Shown: positions 38,284-49,245 of the stretch, piece by piece
Layout of the letters: every line of letters begins with the position of its first letter
Position numbering within the stretch: the first letter of the stretch is position 1
From: Brachypodius melanocephalos
Lineage: Eukaryota; Chordata; Aves; Passeriformes; Pycnonotidae
NCBI GenBank assembly: GCA_013398615.1
Contig: VZSR01000514.1
Location: 7,869,316 to 7,933,315, forward strand
Reading direction: 5' to 3'
Length of the DNA stretch: 64,000 bases
The notes under the pieces: generated by a model
What the model saw: the letters and a program-made list of their open reading frames with translations, nothing else
What the model was told of the DNA's origin: nothing
Database searches by the model: none
Translations under genes and position numbers: made by a program

Positions 38284-38346
38284 ACACACTCTCCCCTCTC
38301 TCCCTCTCTCCTTCTCTCTCCCTCTCACTCTCTCTCACACACAGGC
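38284..38346. repeat. CT-rich pyrimidine microsatellite
   Basis: About 60 bases made almost only of C and T in CTCTCC and TCTCTC units, ending in CACACACA. Homopyrimidine tracts of this kind can form triplex (H-DNA) structures. The frames on both strands here (38150-38578) encode SLSLSL or EREREGER runs and are artefacts. Confidence 0.93.
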
Positions 38347-38498
38347 AAAGCACAATCAGATGGACAGTGGCAGTAGAAATCAAGAAAAACAACTGCAGAA
38401 ATAGTGTAAAAATGCACGTCCAAGAGATCAGGTGGCATTCCTCTGTCAGGAAGTTGGCTGGTGGTGTGGAGTCAGTCTGCCAGCACAACATTGTCATT

Positions 38499-38526
38499 TT
38501 GAGAGAGCCATTAGTGGCTCTCTCAA
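38499..38526. repeat. Perfect 12-bp hairpin with 4-nt loop
   Basis: TTGAGAGAGCCA (38499-38510), the loop TTAG, and TGGCTCTCTCAA (38515-38526) form a perfect inverted repeat with half G/C pairs. A further six-base complement, CAGCAC (38481-38486) with GTGCTG (38528-38533), lies outside it, separated by a 12-nt versus 1-nt asymmetric loop. The structure is shorter than a normal pre-microRNA, which has about 30 bp of imperfect stem. No terminator role is expected in a vertebrate genome. Confidence 0.9.
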
Positions 38527-41500
38527 CGTGCTGAATAGGGACAACCCAGGCTTGCTCTGTCTTTTTGTTCTTCTTCATCCCGTCATTTGATTAAATGATG
38601 ACATATTAATCACACTCCAACACAGAGAGAGACTTTACAGCAGTATGAGTGTATTATCTGGCAGTCTTTCCCTGTTGTTCTGTGGTTTGAAGCATTTTGT
38701 ACAAGCATCTCTTTCTCCCACTCTTCTCTATCACCTGGGCTTCCTAAACCTAACGAGGTGATAAAATGCTCTCCACGAGGGATAATCCATTTTCCCCATA
38801 TAACTTAATTCCTTAAAGCTTCACATCTGGAAGAGACTTCCAGAAACTACATCTCAGCACCAGGGAGCTGGCATTTCCATCTCTGAAATAGCATTTCTTG
38901 AAAATAAAAGGCCTTTGTCTGGCTAAAGACACATTGTGTCTGGAAATGTTGAGGGAAAATGCATTTCCACAGCAAATGTTTATTTCTGATTCTGAATATC
39001 CTGCTAAAATTGAGGAGTTCTAATAAACTGTTTGTGAAACTGGATAGGTGTCATTATATGCTCGACCTGAATTGGTATTTCTCCCTCCTGTAAAACCTGG
39101 AGTTTCTAATTTAACCTTGTAAATATGATGTAACACTTCTGTCTGCAATAAATTGTAAGCAGGGGCAGATTTAAATGATACTTAAGTCCTATTGCAACAC
39201 ATTTCATCATCCAGAAAACACAGGAATGCTGCAGAGAGACCGTTTGTCAGGAAAACTTAAAAAAAAATATTGCCTGTAGCATTGCCCTACAGATGCATTG
39301 AGACTCTGCAAAACTTTCTTAGCTATGCACCATCACCTGCCAGAGTATGGAGAATCTGAGGGGTCAGCTCCTGAAATGCCATAATTTATCAGTACTCAGA
39401 GCACCCTGTGATTTGCAGAAGCCACTCACTGCTCTCAGATTAAGACATGCTCTCAGACCATGGGGGGTCCCATGCAGATTCATCGTGGTATGCACCAGCA
39501 CAGGACCACTAATTTAAACCAGTTTGGAATTGCAGGATTTACAAAAATAACCAGACAATCTATCTGCACTCTTCCCTTTTACCTGACAAAATGCTATAAA
39601 CTCATGCTCCTCTATCTCATTAGTCCATGCCTTGCCTTAATCCAAGGACATGGAGCTCCAGGGGAGAGAGGAAGGGATGGGAGGGGAGGAAGGAAGGATC
39701 ACAGGGAGAGCAGAACAAAGGTGGATGAAAGGAGGGAATGGTGTCACGCCTTATTTGCTGGTCACAGTCTAACAGAGGTTGAAAAGGACTAAGAGGAGTT
39801 ATCCCTCAACGTCTGCAAGCTGCAGAAACCACAAGCAGAGTGTGTCAGGGGTGCTGCTCAGTGGCATCACTCCCATGGGACAACACAACACTGTCGGATT
39901 TCTCAGTACATGTTCTGCCAGCACCATTAACCTGCCATGCCCAGATAGCAAAGATAACCCACGTTCACATATTTTCCTTTGGTCCACAGTCAGAAATTAG
40001 ATTCTTTGAGGGTCCGGAAGCGCTGTTCTGATAAGCATCCACATTTTTTTAGTTCTCTTCCTTTGATCTCCCAAGCAATCCAACCTGTTCCCAAAGATCC
40101 CCCTTCAGACCTCTAGCTCCCACACAACTGTTACTTCCAGCAATCCATTAAAAAAAGGGAGAAAAACAAATGGGCTCCTACAGGGGTTAAATCAAGAGCA
40201 AAATCCAGAAACTAAAAAACAAACTGAAAAATTATTTTAAATTGTAGAGAGGAAAGTTTTCATCAAACATTTTTCAAAAAATGAAAAATGGACTGATGAA
40301 AACATTTTAATCATATTTTTAAAAATATTCTTTGTATAACATTGGTGTTTTCAAATATAAGCAACTTTTTAATTTGCAAACTTTTCATTTGCCTCAGATA
40401 ACTACTAACGTGTCCCATGGCTGACACTGTACCTTCATTTCTGGAAGCAGAGATAACTGGAAGAGAAATCAACTCAGAGCAAAACCAGGAATCTGAGGCA
40501 GGGGCTGAACTGAAGGAATTGGCCTTGCCCAGTTCACCAAAACTATTTTTTTTAAGACACAAAAGATGAAAGAGTTTTTACTCCTATAAAGAGACATATT
40601 TTCATTAAAGCTGAAACGCACTGAAAGGGCCATCAAATAGAATGTTAATTTAATGGGTGACAAAATCTGACTCCAAATTTCTTTAATTTTGGTTGTCTAA
40701 TTTGAGCCACAGTATAAACAACAGCACCAATTAGTTCGTTTTCTTTTAAGAAGTCTCAAGCTGTACCTAAAAGACTGTTGTTCTGTCTAGTTAAACACTC
40801 ATGCATTAAAATGCTAATAATTAAACTGTTACGACTGACTAATGAACTCTGCCAACTATAAATGATGGTCTTGTTAGATTCACTGCACAGCAAGGCTTCC
40901 TTTGTACTGAAAAAGTTAAAGGTTAAAGAGCTCTTGAAAACAGCGAGCAGCATCTAGAAGCAATTACATTTTTTTCCTGGAAACTAATAGTTGTACAATA
41001 ATGTTTCAATTCGCACTCCGAAAAAAAAAAAAAATTACTATGAGGTCCATTCATCAGAGCAAATCTTCAGCTTTCTACACCATGGCAGGTTGTTAATTTG
41101 GCTTCTGCATCCAGCCTACTCAGCCTATAATCTAGTGTTTTTGCAGAGCCTTTTATTGATCCTGCTCATGGAGACTGAAAGGGCAAAAACTCGAGCTTGA
41201 CTTGTGATACCTGTTGAGTAGCACTCACTCACATCAGAAAAACACTGTGAGACTGAATTCAAAAGGTTTATGTGGCAGATTTCCTTGGATATAGTGTTTA
41301 TTCACTGATTGTCCCCGTGTATTGGCTTCCAGACAATACAGTCTCTGGGAAATGCAGGAAACAGAGCTGGAACTGGAGCTGGATCCCTGCTTGATTACAT
41401 CTGTGACTACAGCTCTGCCTCTTGACAAATACCACCTGAGTGAGGAGATTTGGGATTCCAGGGTGGCCACTCAATGAAATTGTGAGTTTTGGAATCAAGA

Positions 41501-42024
41501 CTTTCCTATGAACCTTGCATTCCTGGAAAATATACAGAATTTCCTCTGTCAAAAATCACTTGATCTTGGATTAATCATTAAAAATAGTTTATACGAAGCT
41601 TAGATTAAATATTGTTAGATATCAACGAGGAAACTGAGATATTAATGAGCATGTACAGAAGTGCATCTTTCTATCCATTCAGGTATGTGCTGAAAGCAGC
41701 TAAAGCTTTCCCTTGGCTCTGCTTGAATTGCCTGCTCTTGAATTGTTGAGAGATCTGTGCATTAGAGAAATACTCAGCCAACTTGATTGCTATCAAAATA
41801 ACTTTTTACCATTATTTTCCAGACTATTGCTTCGAGAGCTTGTGCAGTGAACATGCTCCTGGTGGGGAAAAATGTCGAAAAAAGATTTGGCAAAATCTCC
41901 CGAATATGGCAAACTGCCTTCAGTGGAATAGAAAACCTTTCCAACAGTACAATGACTACACCTCCTGATGAGTCTGCTTTTTTTAAAATGCACATTTGCT
42001 TTTAAATACCACAGTGGAGTTATT
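38527..42024. other. Unique non-coding DNA, 3.5 kb
   Basis: No gene is recognised. A purine-rich stretch of GGGA and GGAA units lies at 39660-39715 and an A run of 14 at 41021-41034. Frames at 39460-39792 (plus) and 41234-41552 (minus) are typical of chance. Confidence 0.55.
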
Positions 42025-42080
42025 AATACACACACACACATATATATAAATAAAATATATAACTACATAAATATATATAC
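42025..42080. repeat. CA/TA compound microsatellite
   Basis: ACACACACACACA (42028-42040) runs into TATATATAAATAAAATATAT and ends near ATATATATAC at 42071-42080. Confidence 0.92.
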
Positions 42081-45000
42081 AAAAGCATGTTGTCTGAGAT
42101 TCAGGAAAGGGCCAGCACGGTAGGTCATAAAAAGTGCAGTTAATGATGTCACTCTGCTTCCTTTATAGTAAGGCCCACCACAGCATACGCAGACTTTTAC
42201 TTAGGGTGTTTATATGATTGAGGAATGACATTATATTCCCAGCACCCATTTCATGTCCAGAAAATCGATAAAAAATATTTTGCTTTTAATTTTCTCCCTG
42301 TTAAGAATTAATCAATATGAATCTGTAACATCTGAACAACATGGATATACAACATCATTGGCACAGAGGAAATAGGAACCGTGAGCACAAGGGATAACTG
42401 CATTCTTTGGATGATATTAAAAAGATATTATCCAAGAGAATCACCATATCCATCAGTGAAAACAAACCACCTGCTATTTTTCTCTAAGAGAAGAGCTCCT
42501 GTTGAGGCAAAGAATGTAGCAAACTCACAGTCCTGAAGAAGAATTTGTGTGCAGCATTGAGCCAACAACTGTGGGAGATGAATACTCAACTTTACACAGC
42601 CAATACATGGGCAAAGATATATCATTATTCTCAAATTTATACAACAGTTTATACTATTGATGTAAAACAGGTGAGTGAGAGATGATTGTCAGCAGGCTCT
42701 CATGTGAATTTTCTTCTTGGACCTTGTGAATTTGGCTCTTTGAAATATTGAAAGGCATGGCAGACATAGATTCTGCTTTTTCTCTCGAAAGATGGTCACA
42801 ATGACACAGACACACTAATTTGTATGATCCTCTTATTAAACTTCTGGCGAGGTACTGGGAAACTGGGTGAGACAGCTGCAAACACAGGAGATGTCTGAAA
42901 GGTCTGAACAACCCTCTCATCTCTTATTTTAATCTCTATAGATTACCCAACGCTGTGGTCAGTGTTGTTTGTGTACAGTACAGTACACAAGCTGTAAATA
43001 AAATGTCTTTCCTGAACAGATGTGTAGCTGACAGGAGATAGAAAACATTCACAGCCTACTTGGTCAGCATCCTACCATCAGATATCAGTCCAGGCAAAAG
43101 AGTAATTTGGATTTTTTTTTTTTAATTATATAGTAGTAGGGTTAAGGCTCTGAAAGGAGCTCAGCCAATAATATATTGTGGGCTCTTCCCTGATCTATAA
43201 TGCTGGCACCCTGAAATGAACAATAGTGTGCTGTAGACCTTAGTGTGGATCAAGGATCTCTTAATCAAAACAGATCTTTGAAATGTTAGACACATTGAAT
43301 AAAGGAGAAATAAGTGATACCAAACTCACCAGAAGCCATTGGTTTTCAAAACTGACTTCATCAATATTGGGCTTAGTTTTGCTTAGAGAGGAAATAGGAA
43401 AAAACGAGTAGAAAGAAACTTTGACCATAATATGGGATAACAGGTAGTAAAGATGAAGAGAGTACTTGCAGAGAAAATTATTGGTTAAACACAGCTGTCC
43501 AAGACCTGGTGTGTTGGCTTGGTGGAGAAAACACTTCTAGGTGCAGATAGCTACAGTATGAAATACATTTCATTACTTTCTATTTCTCAGCTTCCAAAGA
43601 GTTCTCGCCTCCCTCTGACATGACAACAGATACATCAGCTAGGATATAGTTCACAAAAACAACAACAGTTAAAAGAGTCAACTTTTATAGGGAAAAAAAA
43701 AAAAAGAGCATTATAAGTACTAGGGAAAAGTTTTGAGAATTCAGGCTAGCTATTCAAACGTTCAGACCACCCCTAAAATAGCAGCTACAGTTCACAGGGG
43801 CCAGAGCTACACAAATTCCAGCTCTCCCTATGTGGTAAGTCTAATACTTTCTTTTCTTATGCTTTAAGGACTTCAAATAGGGTTTGTGCATTTGACTCCT
43901 TTTATCTCTTTCATAGAGTTCTCTCTGCTTTTAAATCCCTAAGTATCTCTGTCCTCCCCCTGCCATTCCTTAACAGATCCAGGACAGCACAAATAATGCC
44001 TCTTGGCTTTGAACACATCATGGCAAATTTCACTGACAGAGGGAAGATGTATGAGCAGTTATCTGGGATAGTTTTACACCAATCCATCTATTGTCTGCTA
44101 TGTTCACAATCTTGGGCTGGAATGAATTTCAGGCAAAGTGCATCCCTTGCAGACCACTTAAAAACAGAATAGGTTCTGTCTGAGGTCCCAGGCCTATCTG
44201 ATGCTAAGCACCTTACTGCATCAGGACCTCACTGAGAAATATTCCACTTAGATTTCTCCAGGGTTTCACAGGGCTTTGTCTCCGGACAATGGAAAGATGA
44301 CAGGAAGATGGCAACAGTTTTGGTGCCTAAAATCCTCCACAGTTCTAGGAAAAAAATGACCCCATCTATATAAAAAGATACAAAGTCAAAAGACAAAAAT
44401 CTAGGAAAAATTTTAAAGGAATGAGAAAAAAAACCCCTTCTTAAGTGATGACCCCACAGATTTTTCTCTTGCTTCTGCCACCATGTAGGGTTTTTTGGGA
44501 AGGCAGCACTTGAAGGGATTCACCTGAATAAAGCTGGACAATTTCATCCTGCATATATAGGAGTGGGGCTTTTTTAAGACATTCATGACAGAGATTCATA
44601 TTTCTTCTTCTGTATGGTGCCTGTCATTCTTTTGAACATGGTATAAAATAACCATTATAATCATTAGAATAGTAGCATGGAAATCCAGTTATTTACATTT
44701 TCTAGGTATTCTCTTTAATCAGTGCAGGAAGACATAGTCTATTTGGTCTCTCCATAGCACTGTGCTTGCATACTTTGCCATAAATTTTAGCCTTTGGTGA
44801 GAAAGACAATGGTTATAGAAAAACAGTCACTGCTCTGCTATTGTATTATAATTCCAAATGCAGGAATTCTGTGTTTCAGCTAAGACATATTTGCATAATA
44901 TTAAAGCTTGAACCATAAAAAATGTGAAATGCCTGCAGTTTATATTGTGAAACATTTGAAAAGTAAAGCAGATTTTTACAAACATTTTTGTAGCACTGTG

Positions 45001-47627
45001 TTTTGAAACATGCAGTTCATTAGGGAAGAAAACACAGCTTGTGTAATGAGGGATTGCTATAAGTAGATTTAATATATTCTAGCATTTAAATATTATTGTT
45101 GATCATAAAAGATTAAATGCCCTTTGGTTTCAATCCTCTTATTAAAACCAGCAAATTTATTTTTCTTGAGTGTGGCAAGCAAGTTTGAACTAAAATGTAA
45201 ATGCTTAACAGGCTCTGCATATGTGCACGCAGGCGTGTGATGAAGAGATGGGGCATTTTCCCCAAAGCTTCAATTTCAACTTGCTAATTTGTTATCATTG
45301 CTCATTAACTATGTGGTTGACCTAAGATGAGCCTGAAGGATTACAGAATATTTGTCTAACTATTTAACAGAAGCTTATAAAATAATAGCATTTGTTAAAC
45401 ACCTCAGCTTTCCCTCCCACCACAGCTGTAATCTGAAGACATTAGAGGGCTGGATGGGTTGAACACAAACACGGTGGTGCTCGGTTGGGTCAGAAGTGTC
45501 AGTCCAGCTTGGTTGGAATAGGTAACCCAGTCCACAGTGTAACTACATTAAAGGGAGTTTCTGGGAAACCACTGTCAGCTCTCTGATTTCATGCTGATTT
45601 GCTTCTGCATGGGAGCTGCTGTTTTTCATTGGGTGGTTGAGTAGCTGGGATAATCAAATTCGTGTCACCTGCAAGCGAGGGTGGAATGAAAAGCATGACT
45701 AAATGGGGAGGAAAACCAGGATAGCGTTTCACTGTCACCTATGTCCTTAAAATACTGCTTACGTTTGCCATTACATTTGCTGTCTGTGGAGTTTCTCATG
45801 GGAATACTGACAACTCAAAGCTCACAAAAGCAAAGCTTGCAAAAGCTTTGCAGGGAGCAGAGCCCTCAGGTGCTGTCACCTTGCTTGAACACCACCAGTT
45901 TAGAGAACTGTTCAACGAGGGGCGACTGGGTGTCACTCTTCCTCCTGCTCAGCAGCCCAAACCCCAGGGATTTTTGGTGTGTGGACCCATTTGGACAGGA
46001 GCTGTGCAGCCCTGACTGGCCATAAAGTGTTTTTTTTGCTGGAGTTTCCAGAGGACTTTGCACTATCTGCTGCTGCCACGCAGAGATAACCTAATTTCTA
46101 CTACTTGATAAAAAAAGACTCTCATATCTCAAAAGAAAATAGAGCTCAAAAAACCCTCAACACTTGAAGCTTGTTAGACTAAGAATACACCATATGGAAA
46201 TTATCTACATTGCTTCTGTCAGGATGTACCAGATGGGGTTTAGGGTAACAGGCTTGCCTGCTCAGTCTCCTCTGCTCTCACTTCCCCCATTAAATGAGCC
46301 TCAACACAAACTGCTTTTTACCTGCCATGCTGCAAAATACTGTTGTACCAGCCCCAAAACCCAAGGAGGGAATTCAGAGCCAGAGCCCAAGATTCCTTCT
46401 ATGGCAGATCTGATCTCTCATTAAAGATTTCAACCCGACTGGAAGGCCACGTGTGCTAACCTTGCTCCTTGAGGCCACAACACAGAACTCACTGATAGGG
46501 TCTCTCCCAGGTAGAAGGACCTTTTTGAGAGTGCGAGATGTTTGAAACTTTGAGAACAAATTCAACTTAAGAGTCTCAACATAAGCTTTAAATAACGCTC
46601 TCAGGGACCTTACATGTTTGAGGACAGAACAGAATTTACCCAACCCAACATAAGAAGACAGCACAAGACATGTGTTTGCCCAGAAACACATTTTTAGACC
46701 TTCTTGAAAATAAGTCTTTGGTAGTTGCGTGTTCCTTGATAGCTAAAGAGGTACTTCCTTTCTAAGCTCCTTTATGAGTTTCCAGAAAAATTACTCCTTT
46801 AGGCTGATACTTTTGTAGCTTTTGGAAGGTTTGGTAAAAATCCATATGGTTGGTTTAGAGCATGCTTAAAGAATTGTTTCAGATGTTAAACTTGTGCTAG
46901 GGTAACTGAAAACAGTTCAAACTTGGCATGTAATCTCCAGTGAGAAATGTGGGCTTGGATAAGTTGGAAAAAAAATTGGTTCAGAAAGAAAGGAGTTATA
47001 AACAAGTGGAAATCGTATGCTTCAGTAATCCAGATGTATGCCAGGCAAGCACAGACGTCTGGATAGCCACATGCTGGAATAAATGCATCTGTATTTGTTT
47101 AAATGTGTGATGTAATGTGCATGTGCAAACATCTCAGTAAATGGTAGGCATGTTAATTTTTCCCATCTCACAAAATAAATATAGACAATACATGAGATAG
47201 ACATATATGTCTGGCTGACCAACAGAATAACCCAGAGCTCTTGGACACCAATGAAAAGACTCTTCCTGACTGTAATGGAATATGGGTCAGAGTCCAATGC
47301 CCTACAATTCTGCTCATATATTAAAAAATAGAAAGAGTAAATACACATGTAAAATGTTAAAAACCTCATCAGTCCTTAAAAGTTTCCATTACACTATCTC
47401 AGATAATGCTTAGTGCCAACTGTGATGAATTAAAGTTTCCACAGCCAGCAAAAGCGGTTCAAAACCCAAAGTGTAATATATGATTTTCTTGATTCAGAAT
47501 TCCAAAATACAACCTTTTAAACAGAGGTTCAATCATCAAATCCACAGGATAAGTAGCTCTGGGTTTTCTTGCTGAAAATCCAAATTACTTGGGTGCCAAA
47601 CCTTCACATGCCTAAAACTTGTGTCGC
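42081..47627. other. Unique non-coding DNA, 5.5 kb
   Basis: This is one of the emptiest stretches of the window. It has few open frames and no recognised interspersed repeat. Small items are an 8-bp inverted repeat (42969-42990), a T run (43114-43124) and an A run (43690-43704). From 44880 to 45410 the sequence is AT-rich with many ATTA cores and looks like a possible conserved non-coding element. Frames at 45741-46025 and 46374-46691 match nothing. Confidence 0.5.
42969..42990. repeat. Perfect 8-bp inverted repeat
   Basis: TTGTGTAC (42969-42976), the spacer AGTACA, and GTACACAA (42983-42990) are exact reverse complements. The GTACAGTACAGTAC core also contains repeated GTAC units, so a chance origin is possible. 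Confidence 0.88.
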
Positions 47628-47685
47628 TCCACCAACTTCAGTGGAGCTATGCTGATTTACACCAGCTGCATGGCTGGCCCATAAA
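47628..47685. repeat. Old amniote interspersed repeat relic
   Basis: CTCCACCAACTTCAGTGGAG is followed by CTATGCTGATTTACACCAGC and TGCATGGCTGGCCCAT. The order (inverted CTCC/GGAG around ACTTCA, then CTGATTTACACCAGCTG, then CTGGCCCAT) is one I know as recurrent in bird, turtle and crocodile genomes. I cannot assign the family name securely. Confidence 0.45.
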
Positions 47686-49207
47686 TATTTTCAGTTGATC
47701 TGGATTATTTTATATATTATAAGAATTTTCTTTATGGATTACATGGCAAAACATTTGTTCTCAGCTTCCATAATGTCAGGCTCTGTGAATTTATTTTAAT
47801 ACGGGAGCATTTGTGTGGTTCTGTTATTGCACAGCTAAATACATTTGTGCTCACAATACGAGTTTACTGCACATCCTCCCATTTATGCACTCCCATGTAG
47901 ACATCCTACCAGGATTGCCATCACTCCATTTATCCACAGGAAATCAGATATTGGTGTGGAAGAGTGAAGCTGCAGCTGCTGTGGGAAACAAAGCACTGAA
48001 TTTCAAGCTGTTGGCCATGCAAAAAATTTCCACCATAACACTTTGGTAAGTGTAATTCTCTGCATGTAGTTACGTTAGTGGGGCTTTCAAGTTAATCATA
48101 CATGTTTTTATTCATCAGGGAGGTAATGCTGGACACTTCACTTAGCACTTTGAAACAAAGGTAAATAGTTTCCAAGGATGCCGAGTAGTGGGATAATGAG
48201 ATTTTGTTAAATTTGTGATCTTCCCCTCTGGAATTGCCACTTACTGCAGGTCCCTTTTCCTCTGCAGCAGTTTGTTTGCCATAGCTCAGGGTTCTGGATT
48301 TGTTATGGGGTCAGTGAACACACTCAGGCCTTTCCTTGCTGAGCCCCTGCCATGGGCAGCAAGGTGTGCAGCCACCTCCACTGAGCCTGGTGGGGCAGGA
48401 CACACACCTGGCAGCCAGGCTTGGCTGGAGATGCAGGCAGGGAAATATCCCCTCAGCAGCCCAGGAAAATGTGATCCATCAGCTACACAATCCCTTTTAG
48501 GGTGCAGGTAAATAAAACATATCTACAGTGCATTTAAAGGGAACGTATAAAGAATTGGTTCCCCACACCTTCTGATGAATACAGAATCATGGCTGAATTA
48601 CACTATAGTTTGTTTAAAAACTGTTCTACCACTTTGTCCTGCTTTTTCTCTGATCAAGGGTAGCCCATAACATTCTGGTCAGTAGTGTGTTTGGTTTGTG
48701 TTAGTAATTTATTAATCCTCAACAAAATATTTCTCAGTTAAATGTTAAAGCAAGGCACAGTCAGAGGAAATGGAACAAACTTGCCCAAGAAGGAAGCTAT
48801 TGGTAATGCTCTCAAAACCCATTGAACCATCTGATAAAGTCCTCCTGGATCCAAATCCAAGTAGTTACAGACTGAGATTGAGGTATATGGTCTGGTAAAT
48901 TGGCAGAGCCTGAGAGCAGTTACCAGCACCTGCCCAGATGGTACCTATCTTTGCTTTTATAAGCCCCACTTTCATTTACAGTTTTCTAGAAGAGAAAGTT
49001 CAAAGCAGCAACAACTATTTAATATGTGTAGACTTTCCTCTATATGCCAGGGAAATTAATACTAAAGAAATTTCCTCAGTTGTCTTAGACTGCAAGTGCC
49101 ATTTAAAAACCCAGCCCCTCGTCCCCGTTTCCTTCATACCCGCAGGCTCTGTAATTAAGTACAAGTAAAACACTGTGAGGCAAAAAACCAGCATTGCTCC
49201 CAGTTCC
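47686..49207. other. Unique non-coding DNA
   Basis: No gene is recognised. A GC-richer patch at 48320-48470 opens a short plus-strand frame (48215-48511) with no known domain. Confidence 0.55.
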
Positions 49208-49245
49208 CAGTGGGGAAACTGAGGCTTGGGGAGGCTGAACAGTGT
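49208..49245 (-). repeat. MIR-type SINE relic, reverse orientation
   Basis: CAGTGGGGAAACTGAGGC (49208-49225) followed by TTGGGGAGGCTGAACAGTG is the reverse complement of the conserved MIR core phrase usually written CCTCAGTTTCCCC. Only the core is recognisable. Confidence 0.45.

Noticed and set aside
38475..38540. Pre-microRNA
   Set aside because: The perfect stem is only 12 bp and the outer pairing needs a 12-nt asymmetric loop, unlike a normal microRNA hairpin.
38246..38578. Frame with a long E/R-rich or S/L-rich segment
   Set aside because: It is the translation of a CT microsatellite on either strand.
38820..38890. CR1-like phrase GGAAGAGACTTCCAGAAAC
   Set aside because: The match does not continue into other CR1 segments on either side.
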